Assembly (NCBI GenBank): GCA_002928515.1
Contig: PERI01000005.1
Coordinates: forward strand, 1 to 64,000
DNA: 64,000 bases
Reading direction: 5' to 3'
DNA from: Hyphomicrobium sp.
GTDB taxonomy: Bacteria > Pseudomonadota > Alphaproteobacteria > Rhizobiales > Hyphomicrobiaceae
Shown here: in pieces, positions 35,467 to 45,612 of the stretch
How the letters are laid out: each line of letters starts with the position of its first letter
Position numbering within the stretch: position 1 is the first letter of the stretch
Made by a program: the position numbers and the translations under genes
The notes under the pieces: generated by a model
What the model was told of the DNA's origin: nothing
Databases searched by the model: none
What the model saw: only the letters and a program-made list of their open reading frames with translations

Positions 35467-36432
35467 CTAAAATGCAGACATCGCGGCCGCACGTTTCGCC
35501 TGTAATTCAGCAAACTGTGCGCCAGCATGGTGTGATGAACGCGTCAGCGGCGAAGATGCGACCTGCAAAAATCCTTTCGAATAGGCAATGCGCGCGAGCT
35601 CATCAAATTCTTCAGGATCCACGAAACGTGCGACAGCAGCATGCTTACGGGTCGGCTGCAAGTATTGCCCGATGGTCAGGAAATCGACCTGCGCCACGCG
35701 CAGGTCATCCATCACCTGGACAATTTCATCGCGTGTTTCACCCAAGCCAACCATGAGCCCAGATTTTGTAAAAACATGGGGTGACAGTTCTTTGGCCTGT
35801 TGCAGCAACCGCAGAGAATGAAAATATCGCGCACCCGGCCGAATGCGAACATACAGAGACGGCACCGTTTCAATATTATGATTGAACACGTCAGGTCGTG
35901 CCGCAATAACGCGATCGAGCGCTCCCTCTTTCCGCAGAAAATCTGGCGTTAAAACCTCAATCGTCGTTTCAGGACTGCGCGCGCGAATGGCTTCGATCGT
36001 TCGACCAAAGTGCTCTGCACCGCCATCGCTCAAATCATCGCGATCAACGGACGTAATGACCACGTGTTTGAGTTTGAGTTTTTCGACCGCCTCAGCAACA
36101 CGTCGCGGCTCGTCTTCATCAAGGGCCTGAGGCTTTCCAGTTGCAACATGGCAGAACGCGCAGGCGCGCGTGCAAATGCTGCCCATAATCATCATGGTCG
36201 CGTGGCGCTGTTCCCAGCAATCCCCAATATTGGGACAAGCAGCTTCTTGGCAGACCGTGTGCAGGCCGTGCTCGGTTACGATGGCGTGGGTCTCAAGAAA
36301 AGTCGACGAGCCGGCAGCCTTCACGCGCAACCAGTGCGGCTTGGCAAGAACTGGAGTATCCGGCCGCGATTGCTTTTCGGGGTGCCGGAGCGCTGATCTG
36401 ACGGGCTTATTGCGATCAAGCAGAGTGACCAT
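35467..36432 (-). CDS. lipA: Lipoyl synthase LipA
   Basis: Radical-SAM enzyme that inserts two sulphurs into octanoyl groups on lipoyl domains. 321 residues. Auxiliary cluster cysteines C61, C66 and C72 ([13 protein letters not shown]), radical-SAM cysteines C87, C91 and C94 (CTRACAFC), and the C-terminal RSSHHAG serine motif are all present. ATG 36432 has TTGGAG about 6 bases upstream. Transcribed leftward with hyi downstream. Confidence 0.97.
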   Translation of the reverse strand: MVTLLDRNKPVRSALRHPEKQSRPDTPVLAKPHWLRVKAAGSSTFLETHAIVTEHGLHTVCQEAACPNIGDCWEQRHATMMIMGSICTRACAFCHVATGKPQALDEDEPRRVAEAVEKLKLKHVVITSVDRDDLSDGGAEHFGRTIEAIRARSPETTIEVLTPDFLRKEGALDRVIAARPDVFNHNIETVPSLYVRIRPGARYFHSLRLLQQAKELSPHVFTKSGLMVGLGETRDEIVQVMDDLRVAQVDFLTIGQYLQPTRKHAAVARFVDPEEFDELARIAYSKGFLQVASSPLTRSSHHAGAQFAELQAKRAAAMSAF

Positions 36433-36504
36433 GAACGCTCCAACTGCATAGTGCTTTCAATTTAAAATTGAACAATCCAGCTTCGCACAGCACGCCCAAA
36501 ATGC

Positions 36505-36533
36505 AAAACGGGTGACCTGCGGCCACCCGTTTA
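36505..36533 (-). terminator. Rho-independent terminator after the L,D-transpeptidase gene
   Basis: Nine-base-pair stem AAACGGGTG/CACCCGTTT around a nine-base loop, followed on the minus strand by TTTT and further T-rich sequence. It lies 32 bases past the L,D-transpeptidase stop (36565) and before lipA. Confidence 0.8.
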
Positions 36534-36564
36534 AAAAGATGCAAGAGTGCAGTTTAAGGCGTGG

Positions 36565-37278
36565 TTACTGCTGAACCTGTGCAGTTTGGTTAGATGACTG
36601 AACCGAATTGGCAGAGTATTTGCCGTATCCTGCAGGGCGCTGTTTGACAGGCCGCTTCACCGGCGCGTCAGAACCATTCGATGCAACGCCACCTGTGGTA
36701 AACCGTTGCCATGTTACCGTGACGCGAGCGCCAACCGGCACACGTGGATAAAGGTCAAGCACGTCTTCGTTATACATGCGCACGCAGCCTTTGGACACAT
36801 TCTGGCCGATAGTCCAAGGTGCATCCGTGCCGTGGATGCGATAAGCGCTCGAACCCAAATAAAGCGCTCGAACACCGAGCGGGTTCATGGGGTGACCACC
36901 TGGAACCCAATTAGGCAAGCGCGGATTTTCGCGCTTCATTTCTGGAGTTGGTGTCCAAGACGGATTGACGCGCTTCATCGAAACGAAGGTCGTGCCCTGC
37001 CAACGGCTTTTCTCGCGCGGAATTGCGATGGGATAGCTCAAGGCCTGGCCCGGAGCTGTGATAAAGTAAAGTCTGCGATCGCTGAACGATACGATCAGCT
37101 GACCTGGCTTATATTGAGAATTGAACGACACAGTCTGGCGACCGCCACCAAAATCGCTACCGCCCCCCCACAAGAAATCAACCAGGGTCTGAGCACTCGC
37201 TGCAGTCGATGCCGTTGCAGCACCCAACGCAGTCAAAGCTGCCAGTACAAGTCCACTCATAGGTTTCTTCAGGGCCAT
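36565..37278 (-). CDS. L,D-transpeptidase (YkuD domain, exported)
   Basis: 237 residues. Signal peptide (SGLVLAALTALGAATASTAASAQ), then a YkuD domain with H149 (YRIHGTD), catalytic C165 and R167 in SKGCVRM. These enzymes form 3-3 peptidoglycan cross-links or attach proteins to peptidoglycan in the periplasm. ATG 37278 is preferred; a TTG start upstream is unlikely. The C-terminal 40 residues are low-complexity (Ser/Asn/Gln) and not conserved. A terminator follows. Confidence 0.93.
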   Translation of the reverse strand: MALKKPMSGLVLAALTALGAATASTAASAQTLVDFLWGGGSDFGGGRQTVSFNSQYKPGQLIVSFSDRRLYFITAPGQALSYPIAIPREKSRWQGTTFVSMKRVNPSWTPTPEMKRENPRLPNWVPGGHPMNPLGVRALYLGSSAYRIHGTDAPWTIGQNVSKGCVRMYNEDVLDLYPRVPVGARVTVTWQRFTTGGVASNGSDAPVKRPVKQRPAGYGKYSANSVQSSNQTAQVQQ

Positions 37279-37314
37279 CGGGGGATGCTCCAAACAGTTC
37301 GAAAGGTTACGCAA

Positions 37315-37583
37315 AAGTATCTACCTACCTTGCGCATGAATTGGTGAATGCACTGTATATAATAGACCCAAGTGTCCCGGCAGAGCACAGAAGTCACACC
37401 AACTTCATGATCGACCAATGTTCAGAAGAAAATGTTCTGTGAATTGCCCAAAAATTGGAATGCTTTGCCGTACTTAGATGCATATACGCGCATTCGGCAT
37501 CAAATGTTCCAAGGAAGTTCATGAAATAAGCTTTTCATCTATTTTATCACGCACATCGGGAAATTTGACCCGACCTTAAATAA
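37315..37583. other. Intergenic AT-rich region
   Basis: About 270 bases without a gene. It holds a GTATATAATAG stretch near 37355-37365 that could be a -10 region for either neighbour. No repeat or RNA structure was recognised. Confidence 0.4.
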
Positions 37584-38036
37584 CTAAGGACGTTCTGCGA
37601 GGGGTATCGTGTTCGCAGCGCCTTCGGCACCCAAAAACACAGCAAATAAGCGCATAGGACCTGAGCCGGAATTGCGCCCATTGTGCGGGACCGAGATCGC
37701 TTCCGCAATTGCATCGCCCTGACGATAAATGCGATGACCGCGCGGGCCGTAATCGACAGTCAATTCGCCTTCGAGCACAATCCCGGTTAGTGGGACACCA
37801 TGGGTATGCCAACCTGTCTCCACACCGGGCGCCATCGCAATGATACCGCCAGTTAACTTGGCAGGCGACCCGGTCGGATAAACAATAGGCTCTTCCATGA
37901 CCGTTTTGCTGGTCGAGAAGAGCGGCGTAAAGCGCACCAGCGGTTCGCGCGCTGTGGCAAGGCTAAAGCCACCGGCAAAAGATATGATGGCCATGAAAAT
38001 GCTAAGGGTGATCTGACCCTTTCTCTTAATTTTCAT
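37584..38036 (-). CDS. Membrane-anchored or secreted cupin-domain protein
   Basis: 150 residues: basic start MKIKRKGQ, a hydrophobic segment (ITLSIFMAIISFAGGFSLATA) that is a signal peptide or anchor, then one cupin domain (ETGWHTHGVPLTGIVLEGELTV with two His and a Glu, and a second motif ending in VPHNGRN with His). The metal site is therefore likely, but enzyme or sensor role is unknown. GAGGG precedes ATG 38036. Divergent from the gamma-glutamyltransferase gene. Confidence 0.85.
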   Translation of the reverse strand: MKIKRKGQITLSIFMAIISFAGGFSLATAREPLVRFTPLFSTSKTVMEEPIVYPTGSPAKLTGGIIAMAPGVETGWHTHGVPLTGIVLEGELTVDYGPRGHRIYRQGDAIAEAISVPHNGRNSGSGPMRLFAVFLGAEGAANTIPLAERP

Positions 38037-38179
38037 ATCACCCTCATGAGGATCACGATCTGGTTTTGGCAATCTGCTGTTGTGAACTTCAGCCTAAGTC
38101 CGTCAGGCGAAGCACGCTGTTGCGTTCAATCAGCAGTCAGTCGATATACGGCCATCGATCGCAAATCGAAAGGACGCGG

Positions 38180-39925
38180 ATGAGCTTGTCCCGATTTCTC
38201 ATCGCAAGTTTATTCCTGTTGTGCAGCGCACAGTCATATGCGCAAGAAAGTGTAGTCCAGCCCGAGGCAGGCACGGGCAGCGCCATCAAAGGACTTGCGA
38301 CGGCACAACGATACATGGTCGCCGCCGCCGACCCACTTGCCGCAGAAGCGGGACTTGAAATGTTGCGCCAAGGCGGCTCGGCCGTTGACGCTGCAATTGC
38401 CACGCAACTCGTATTGGGATTGGTCGAGCCACAATCTTCCGGCCTTGGTGGCGGCGCGTTCATCGTTCACTGGGATGCAGCGTCCCGCGAGACGATCACA
38501 ATCGATGGCCGAGAAGCGGCACCAACTGCCGCCAAGCCTGATAGATTTATACGCGACGGACGCCCCATGCCATTTATGCAAGCCGTGCGATCTGGCCTCA
38601 GTGTCGGCGTGCCGGGCCTAGTGCGGGCCATGGAACTGGCGCATGAAAAATTCGGCAAGCTGCCATGGTCGGCGTTGTTCCAGCCAGCCATTCGCCATGC
38701 AGAGCAAGGCTTCCCGATTTCACGGCGTCTCAATTTGCTATTGAGCTGGCAAGGCACCGAGCATTTTGCACCTGCTGCGCGCGATTATTTTTTCACTGCT
38801 GAAGGGGAGGCGCGCGCAAGCGGCTCGCTGTTGCGCAACGCTGATTATGCGGTGACGCTACGCACCCTCGCATCCCAAGGTGCGTCGGCCTTTTATCAAG
38901 GCCCGATTGCCGAAGCGATGATATTGGCGATCAAATCTGCGCCCACCGCCCAAAGTGATATGACACTGTCAGACCTCGCGGCATATCAAGCCAAAATTCG
39001 CGAACCCCTGTGCGCATCCTATCGCGGAAAAAAAATCTGCGGGATGGGGCCGCCGTCGTCGGGCGGTATCACAGTCGCTCAGACTTTGAAACTGATCGAA
39101 CCATTCACAACGCAATTCGAACCTCAATCCATCATGAGTGCCAATACACTCCACATCATAGGCGAAGCGCAAAAACTCGCCTATGCAGATCGCAATCGCT
39201 ATCTCGCCGATCCAGATTTCGTGGGGCAACCCGTTGGCTTGCTCGATGATGCCTACATCGCACAGCGCCACGCATTGATTGATCTAAACCTATCGATGTC
39301 AAAGCCTGATGCCGGTATTCCGCCTGGACTTGCGCAACGCTCCTTCGGCATCGACGAAACGCAAGAAAACGTCGGCACGAGCCACATCTCCATCATTGAT
39401 GGCGACGGCAACGCCGTATCGATGACGACAACCATCGAAGGCGCGTTCGGGTCCGGGCTATGGGCCAACGGATTTCTACTCAACAACGAATTGACGGACT
39501 TTTCATTTGCTCCGACCGACAAAGACGGCACCGCCATTGCGAACGCAGTCGGATCAGGCAAACGCCCGCGCAGTTCCATGGCTCCAACATTGGTGTTCGA
39601 CGCCAATGGCGAACTCGAAATCGTCACCGGTTCACCCGGCGGCTCGCGCATCATTCTGTTTGTCGTTAAAACGCTTGTGGCCTTGATCGACTGGAACATG
39701 GATGCCCGCGCCGCTGCCGAATTAGCCAATTTCGGTAGCGAAGGCGGCGCTTTTCAAATCGAATACGATCCTTCCACATTGTGGACGGCATTGGCACTCA
39801 AAGGCATGGGGCATACAATAAAATCGGACGTGATGACGTCGGGCACCCACACCATCGTTCGTCGCGGTGGTCGTCTCGAAGGCGCAGCCGACCCACGCCG
39901 CGAAGGTGTGGCGCGGGGCGATTGA
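38180..39925 (+). CDS. ggt: Gamma-glutamyltransferase (periplasmic)
   Basis: Hydrolyses or transfers gamma-glutamyl groups of glutathione and related compounds in the periplasm. 581 residues. Signal peptide (LIASLFLLCSAQSYA), RQGGSAVDAAIATQLVLGLVEPQSSGLGGGAF, and the self-cleavage threonine T400 in NVGTSHISI, which becomes the new N-terminal nucleophile. SSMAPTLV and GSPGGSRI are further family motifs. AAGGA precedes ATG 38180. Gamma-glutamylmethylamide is a conceivable substrate because a gmaS pathway lies upstream, but the gene is 16 kb away. Confidence 0.93.
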   Translation: MSLSRFLIASLFLLCSAQSYAQESVVQPEAGTGSAIKGLATAQRYMVAAADPLAAEAGLEMLRQGGSAVDAAIATQLVLGLVEPQSSGLGGGAFIVHWDAASRETITIDGREAAPTAAKPDRFIRDGRPMPFMQAVRSGLSVGVPGLVRAMELAHEKFGKLPWSALFQPAIRHAEQGFPISRRLNLLLSWQGTEHFAPAARDYFFTAEGEARASGSLLRNADYAVTLRTLASQGASAFYQGPIAEAMILAIKSAPTAQSDMTLSDLAAYQAKIREPLCASYRGKKICGMGPPSSGGITVAQTLKLIEPFTTQFEPQSIMSANTLHIIGEAQKLAYADRNRYLADPDFVGQPVGLLDDAYIAQRHALIDLNLSMSKPDAGIPPGLAQRSFGIDETQENVGTSHISIIDGDGNAVSMTTTIEGAFGSGLWANGFLLNNELTDFSFAPTDKDGTAIANAVGSGKRPRSSMAPTLVFDANGELEIVTGSPGGSRIILFVVKTLVALIDWNMDARAAAELANFGSEGGAFQIEYDPSTLWTALALKGMGHTIKSDVMTSGTHTIVRRGGRLEGAADPRREGVARGD

Positions 39926-39943
39926 TGCTATGAGACCTGATAT

Positions 39944-40960
39944 GTGTCCCGAAAGTTGAGAAACGTGGCGACGTCTTCGATCACTGTAGTCGGTGCGGGC
40001 ATCTTCGGCCTGTGGCAGGCACTTGTGCTGGCCAGAGCTGGGCATCGCATTCATCTCATAGACAAAAGCGAAAAACCTTTTACGGCGAGCGCCAGCCGCT
40101 GGGCGGGTGCCATGATTGCACCCGATTGCGAGGCGGAAGGCGCGCCAACCGTCGTCCGCGATTGGGGCCGCGAAGGGCTCGATCATTGGCGCGCAACGTA
40201 TCCGGGGCTCATCGTCAATGGAACGCTCGTCGTGGCTGCCGCGCGCGATCAATCGGAACTCACCCGCTTTGAAAATATGACGCAGCGCGCAGAGCGCAAA
40301 GACGCACAAGCGCTTGCCGATCTTGAACCTGACTTGGCTGGTCGCTTTAACGCTGCGCTCTACTATGCGCACGAAGCGCATATGGGTGCCGGCGCAGCTT
40401 TGGCTTGGCTACGCGATGCCGTGTACGCGGCTGGTGCTCAAGTTTCCTTCGGCGCAAATTTCGACCCCAAGCCTGATGGTCTGATCATCGATTGTCGTGG
40501 CATGGGCGCAAAAGATGACTTGCCAAAGCTGCGTGGTGTGCGCGGTGAGCGCATCATCGTTGCGACCAATGACATGCGATTGTCACGGCCAGTGCGTCTG
40601 CTCCACCCCCGCCAGCCGATATATGTCGTGCCACAAGGCGACGGGCGATTTGTCATTGGCGCAACTGTCATTGAACGCGAAGACGCCGAGCCAATGACCG
40701 TTAAATCAGCATTGGATTTGATGAGCACTGCTTATGCGCTCCATCCAGCCTTTGCTGAAGCATCGATTATTGATATGGGGGCGGGCGTACGACCTGCATT
40801 CCCTGACAACATACCCCGTATTTTAATCGCGCAAGATGGACGAACGCTGCGTGTCAACGGCGCCTACCGCCATGGATTTTTACTGGCACCCGTCCTCGCG
40901 CATGCAGTTGCAGACTATTTGAAAACAGGGGCTCGCCACGCCGCCTTCGCTGACGAATAA
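39944..40960 (+). CDS. thiO: FAD-dependent glycine oxidase ThiO
   Basis: 338 residues, DAO family: VVGAGIFGLWQALVLA nucleotide motif near the start, SRWAGAMIAPDCE, the RPVRLLHPRQPIYVVPQGDGRFVIGAT strand region and the late GVRPAFPDN and NGAYRHGFLLAP typical of ThiO. It oxidises glycine to the iminoacetate used by ThiG for thiazole. GTG 39944 is one start; a GTG at 39965 with GAGA just before it is also possible. thiSGE lie 3.5 kb away, beyond a gene on the other strand. Confidence 0.85.
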   Translation: MSRKLRNVATSSITVVGAGIFGLWQALVLARAGHRIHLIDKSEKPFTASASRWAGAMIAPDCEAEGAPTVVRDWGREGLDHWRATYPGLIVNGTLVVAAARDQSELTRFENMTQRAERKDAQALADLEPDLAGRFNAALYYAHEAHMGAGAALAWLRDAVYAAGAQVSFGANFDPKPDGLIIDCRGMGAKDDLPKLRGVRGERIIVATNDMRLSRPVRLLHPRQPIYVVPQGDGRFVIGATVIEREDAEPMTVKSALDLMSTAYALHPAFAEASIIDMGAGVRPAFPDNIPRILIAQDGRTLRVNGAYRHGFLLAPVLAHAVADYLKTGARHAAFADE

Positions 40961-40962
40961 AT

Positions 40963-43900
40963 CTAAGCTGCAGCCGTTCGTCTCGCCATATGCTCCTTGG
41001 CAACAGCAAGCGCGCTCACGTAATCAGGTTTCCCAGACCCAAGCAGTGGAATTTTTTCGACGACGAGAATGTCAGCCGGCACCGATAACTCCGTCGCGCC
41101 TTTACGACGTGCAAACTGCAAAAACGCCTCGCGCGTGCACGCAGCGTCCGTCGTCAACAAAGCCAAGCGCTCGCCTTTGCGCTGATCGGGCAATGCAACG
41201 ACAACGGTAATGAGCTGTGGCCAAAGCTCTGCAGCCATGGCTTCCACGGCCGAAAGAGAAACCATCTCGCCCGCAATTTTTGCAAATCTTTTGGCGCGGC
41301 CCTTGATGGCAATGAACCCTTGCGCATCGATCGTCACGATATCGCCGGTGTCGTGCCAACCATCGACCGGTGGCTCCAAAACGCCTGGGTTCTCGGCCCG
41401 ATAATATCCAAGCATCACGTTGGGCCCCCGCACAAAGAGACGACCGCCTTCGTCGATGCCGGGCACAGGCTCAAGCCGTGCCTCCATGAGTGGTGACAAT
41501 CGCCCAACCGTTCCCGATTTATTGGCAAGTGGTGTGTTGATGGAAAGAACGGGTGCAGTTTCTGTCACGCCATAGCCTTCCAGAATGCGCACGCCGAAGC
41601 GGTCCATGTAGAGTTGCCGCGTGCGATCTTTCACCGCTTCCGCGCCAGCCAAAATCAGGCGCACGCGGGCAAAATCGTAGGGGTGAGCGGCGCGACCATA
41701 ACCAGCCAGAAACGTATCGGTGCCAAATAAAATCGTCGCGTTCGAACCATAAACGAGTTCTGGGATGATCCTGTAGTGAAGCGGCGTTGGATAGAGGTAA
41801 ACAGGAATGCCGCCGATCAGTGGCATCAAAAGTCCTGCCGTCAATCCAAACGAATGAAACACAGGCAGCGCATTGAAAACTTTATCGGCCCCATTGCACG
41901 AAACCCGCGTTAAACTCTGCGCGCAGTTGGCCAGCAAATTGCGATGCGACAGCACAACGCCCTTGGGCGTGCCCTCCGACCCCGAAGTAAACAGAACGGC
42001 TGCGGGCGCATGGGGGTCAACTTTGACGAGAGCCTTACCGCCTGCGGCCAATCCTCTAATTTTGTCAGCAAACGAAATCGTTGCGCGCACATCTTCGAGA
42101 TAGACGACGCGAGCAACCGTCGAAAGTGCTTCGACCAAACTTTCCAAATGGCCTTTTTCAACGAACATGCGGGACGTCAAAACGACATCGACTTTTGCAG
42201 CCTTACAAGCTGAGACGACATTCAAAGAGCCCGCCGTAAAGTTCAGCATGGCAGCGACACGGCCGATGCTTTGCAAAGCAAAGAATACAACCGCTACCCC
42301 AGCCGTATTCGGCAATAGCACGCCGACGTTGGCGCCAACCGGTGCCATTGGCGCAATCTTCGCCCCCAACACCTGCGCACCGACAATCAACTTTTTATAA
42401 GACAGTTTAGTCCCGAGTGGGTCTTCAACAGCAGTCCGTCCCGTGTCGCGCGTATGCCTTGCTAGGACGAGGGCGTCGAACAGAGTCTGATCGATGTTGG
42501 TTGTCAGCACGGCTGTATCGGTCATCACGTCCTGCAACGACGCGCCAGCCGCCTGACGCCGCGCGCGACCCTTGAGTGTCGGATCGACACTGAGTTTAAC
42601 GGGCGGCAAGATCGTCACCGTGGTCCTCGGAAACCAAACCTTCTTCGTCTGATTGTCGCTCAGGTATCCGAAACGCGAACGCTCAAGACCATCGATCCTA
42701 ACAGGAATGATATCAGCGTCGGCTTTATCCGCGATCATCGCCGTGCCGTCATAAACCTTCATCAGGCCGCCGGTCACGGTGAGCCGCCCTTCTGGGAAAA
42801 TGACGAGCGAAGATCCATCCTTCACATTTTGAATGAGATGGCGCATGCCGAGCGGGCGGGTCGGATCGATAGAATACGTGCGCGCGAAGCGAAGAAATGG
42901 TTTCACCCACCACGTATTCGCCATGCCGGTGTCGATGGCATAGGCCGCGTGCGATGGCAGGAGCGCGTGCATCAACGGTGCATCGAGGAGGCTGACATGA
43001 TTGGGCGCGATAATGGCCTTGTCACCTTCTTTGGGAAGATGTTCCAGCCCACGCACCTCAAGCCGAAAGACGAGTTTGAATAAAAAGGCGGCGACATCCT
43101 TGATGCCGTCGCTACCCCAAGCGCGCAAAATCAAAACCATCGCCAGCAGATTTGCAGCACCAAGAGCGGTATAAATATATGCGAGCGGAACATTCACGTA
43201 TTGCAAACCAGCGATGGCGAGACCAGCCAACGTCATGAAGGCTGCTGAAATCACGTTACAGCCAGCAATCACGCGCGCTTTGCGATCGGTCGGCGCCCAG
43301 GCTTGTACGGCAGCAAACGAGGGCACGATAAAAAGGCCTCCGGCGAATGCGATGCCCCCAAGGTCGATCATCATCCTAAGGCCCGAGATCGAGCCCAAAA
43401 CGTCTCGTGGACCAATCGGCTGGGGCGATGGCGACAACTGCGATGTCAACCAAGCCAGATCGAGCGTAAACAAGCCAATCAACAACGCCCCAATCGGCAC
43501 CAGCGCAAGGTTTGGACGATTGCTGCTTGCACGTGCAGCAACGATGGATCCGACGCCGACGCTGATCGCAAACACAAACAGCGCTAATGTGTAAACCTCA
43601 GGGGTTCCATTGAGAATGCGCGGAATTAATGTTTGCAGCAGCGCCAGCACCACTGCGCCGACCAACCAGAACCAAGACGTAATGAGCGCACCTTGCCAGA
43701 TTCGCCGATCCTTCTTGAGATCACAGATCAGCGTTGCAGTAGAGGTCACGACGTTGCGATCGATAACGAGATCTGGAGCAGCAGCACCCGACGCTGGAAT
43801 CATGCGCGCCGCGATCCAACTCACAATGGCGATCATGACAATGCTGGCTGCCACCGCCATCACATGCGTATCGCTGGCGGCCGCAAAATTTCCGCCAATA

Positions 43901-44367
43901 GTGCCGAGCAGTATGGCCAAAAATGTCGCGCCTTCGACGAGCGCGTTACCGGCTGGCAACTCCCGCGTCTGAAGATGCACTGGAAGGATGCCATATTTGA
44001 TTGGGCCGAAAAACGCGCTCAAAGTCCCAAACAGGAGGAGCGCGACGAACAACATCGGCACGGACGGTATCAAGAAACCAACCGCAGCAATGACAGCAAT
44101 TGGAATTTCGATCAGCTTGAGCTTGGCGGCGATCTCAGCTTTGTCGAATTTATCGGCGATTTGTCCGGCGACTGCCGAAAAAATGAAAAACGGCAAAATG
44201 AGAACAGCACCAGCAAGCGTGCCAATGACGGGGCCATTGTCGAGGGCAAGCTTGTAAATGACTAGAACAGCGAGCGCATTCTTGAGAAGATTGTCGTTCA
44301 ATGCAGTGAGAAATTGACACCAGAAGAGCGGAGCAAACCGCCGGGCCGACATGAGTTCAGCAAACAT
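40963..44367 (-). CDS. Trimodular MFS transporter / acyltransferase / acyl-ACP synthetase (LplT-Aas-like)
   Basis: 1134 residues. About 1-420: LplT/MFS-type transporter with some 12 helices (FWCQFLTALNDNLLKNAL). About 430-640: PlsC-type acyltransferase with the HX4D box (NHVSLLD) and FPEGRLT. About 650-1134: AMP-binding acyl-ACP synthetase (FTSGSEGTPKGVVLSHRNL, YGVTETAP, DTGDIVTIDAQGF). In E. coli LplT and Aas are separate; here they are fused. The protein would import lysophospholipid and re-acylate it at the inner membrane. AGGAG precedes ATG 44367. The stop is two bases from thiO. Confidence 0.92.
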   Translation of the reverse strand: MFAELMSARRFAPLFWCQFLTALNDNLLKNALAVLVIYKLALDNGPVIGTLAGAVLILPFFIFSAVAGQIADKFDKAEIAAKLKLIEIPIAVIAAVGFLIPSVPMLFVALLLFGTLSAFFGPIKYGILPVHLQTRELPAGNALVEGATFLAILLGTIGGNFAAASDTHVMAVAASIVMIAIVSWIAARMIPASGAAAPDLVIDRNVVTSTATLICDLKKDRRIWQGALITSWFWLVGAVVLALLQTLIPRILNGTPEVYTLALFVFAISVGVGSIVAARASSNRPNLALVPIGALLIGLFTLDLAWLTSQLSPSPQPIGPRDVLGSISGLRMMIDLGGIAFAGGLFIVPSFAAVQAWAPTDRKARVIAGCNVISAAFMTLAGLAIAGLQYVNVPLAYIYTALGAANLLAMVLILRAWGSDGIKDVAAFLFKLVFRLEVRGLEHLPKEGDKAIIAPNHVSLLDAPLMHALLPSHAAYAIDTGMANTWWVKPFLRFARTYSIDPTRPLGMRHLIQNVKDGSSLVIFPEGRLTVTGGLMKVYDGTAMIADKADADIIPVRIDGLERSRFGYLSDNQTKKVWFPRTTVTILPPVKLSVDPTLKGRARRQAAGASLQDVMTDTAVLTTNIDQTLFDALVLARHTRDTGRTAVEDPLGTKLSYKKLIVGAQVLGAKIAPMAPVGANVGVLLPNTAGVAVVFFALQSIGRVAAMLNFTAGSLNVVSACKAAKVDVVLTSRMFVEKGHLESLVEALSTVARVVYLEDVRATISFADKIRGLAAGGKALVKVDPHAPAAVLFTSGSEGTPKGVVLSHRNLLANCAQSLTRVSCNGADKVFNALPVFHSFGLTAGLLMPLIGGIPVYLYPTPLHYRIIPELVYGSNATILFGTDTFLAGYGRAAHPYDFARVRLILAGAEAVKDRTRQLYMDRFGVRILEGYGVTETAPVLSINTPLANKSGTVGRLSPLMEARLEPVPGIDEGGRLFVRGPNVMLGYYRAENPGVLEPPVDGWHDTGDIVTIDAQGFIAIKGRAKRFAKIAGEMVSLSAVEAMAAELWPQLITVVVALPDQRKGERLALLTTDAACTREAFLQFARRKGATELSVPADILVVEKIPLLGSGKPDYVSALAVAKEHMARRTAAA

Positions 44368-44531
44368 CAAAGCTCCTGTCGTGGCGCATGATCGCTTGTT
44401 CCCCGTAGGTCGCGACATTGAAAACTGATCGCCAAACCTATTGACCCTGACCGCATAAAAATCCAGAGATTCGTTTGGATAATGGCGTCTTTACACCTAT
44501 TTTACGGTTTATGATTTGCACCCAACCAGCC

Positions 44532-44744
44532 ATGTCTGAAACTATGATAACCATCATCCTCAACGGGAAATCGGCGCCAACCGCAGCCCGCGATCTCAAC
44601 GAATTGGTCGCAAACTTCAATGCTGGCTCAAATCGCGTCGCAACCGCCATCAACGGAGCCTTCGTTCCAGCAAACGCGCGTGCTACGACCATGTTGAAAG
44701 ATGGTGACCGGGTCGAAATACTGTCGCCGCGCCAAGGCGGGTGA
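44532..44744 (+). CDS. thiS: Thiamine biosynthesis sulphur carrier protein ThiS
   Basis: 70 residues with the ubiquitin-like fold (ITIILNGKSAP... VATAINGAFVP... MLKDGDRVEILSPRQGG). The C-terminal GG is thiocarboxylated and donates sulphur to the thiazole. A start at 44544 would give 66 residues, closer to the usual length; neither has a good ribosome site. No TPP riboswitch was seen upstream. thiG follows 42 bases later. Confidence 0.88.
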   Translation: MSETMITIILNGKSAPTAARDLNELVANFNAGSNRVATAINGAFVPANARATTMLKDGDRVEILSPRQGG

Positions 44745-44786
44745 TGGACCAAGCAACCTCTCGACCACAATTGGATGTGACGATCT

Positions 44787-45602
44787 ATGAACGTCCGTGA
44801 CGCAGCTATCCATGACACGTCTCAGTTGAGCCTCTACGGCCAAGCGATACCATCGCGCATTCTGCTAGGCACGGCTGGCTATCCGTCGCCTGCTATTTTG
44901 TCTGATGCCTTGCGGGCATCCGGTGTCGGCATAGTCACCGTTTCTTTGCGACGTGAAATGGCAGGTGAAAAAACTGGCGCGAATTTTCTAAAGTTGATCT
45001 CGGCGCTTGGCGTCCGAGTGCTGCCCAATACGGCCGGATGCCGAACCGTGCGCGAAGCCGTCACAACCGCACACATGGCCCGCGAAGTATTTGCGACCGA
45101 TTGGATTAAACTCGAAGTCATCGCCAACGACGATACCTTGCAGCCTGATGTCTTCGGCCTCGTCGAAGCGGCAGACATACTGACGAAGGACGGCTTCAAA
45201 GTCTTTCCCTATACAACGGAAGATCTATCGGTTGCCGAGCGTCTGCAACGCGTTGGCTGCCAAGTGATTATGCCGTGGGGCGCACCGATCGGCACCGGTC
45301 GCGGACTTGTAAATCCCGCAGCCCTCAAAAGTTTGCGCGCATATTTCCCTGATGTAACGCTTATTATTGACGCTGGCATTGGAACGCCGTCTCATGCGGC
45401 ACAAGCGATGGAACTCGGCTTCGATGCCGTATTACTCAACACAGCCGTTGCAAAAGCTGCCGATCCCGCCCGCATGGCGGCGGCGTTCAGCGCGGCTGTC
45501 ACAGCCGGTCGCCTCGGCTACGAGGCAGGGCTGATGCTTCCGCGTGACATGGCTGTACCTTCAACCCCGGTCGCGGGCACACCGTTTTTCGACATCGATT
45601 GA
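44787..45602 (+). CDS. thiG: Thiazole synthase ThiG
   Basis: 271 residues. TIM barrel that condenses deoxyxylulose-5-phosphate, the iminoacetate from ThiO and ThiS sulphur. Schiff-base lysine K108 in [34 protein letters not shown] and [28 protein letters not shown] are diagnostic. thiE begins 10 bases after the stop. Confidence 0.95.
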   Translation: MNVRDAAIHDTSQLSLYGQAIPSRILLGTAGYPSPAILSDALRASGVGIVTVSLRREMAGEKTGANFLKLISALGVRVLPNTAGCRTVREAVTTAHMAREVFATDWIKLEVIANDDTLQPDVFGLVEAADILTKDGFKVFPYTTEDLSVAERLQRVGCQVIMPWGAPIGTGRGLVNPAALKSLRAYFPDVTLIIDAGIGTPSHAAQAMELGFDAVLLNTAVAKAADPARMAAAFSAAVTAGRLGYEAGLMLPRDMAVPSTPVAGTPFFDID

Positions 45603-45612
45603 AATTATCACC

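Noticed and set aside
44419-44531. TPP riboswitch upstream of thiS
   Set aside because: The conserved CTGAGA and ACC...CTGA blocks are absent in the short leader; none was seen before thiO either.
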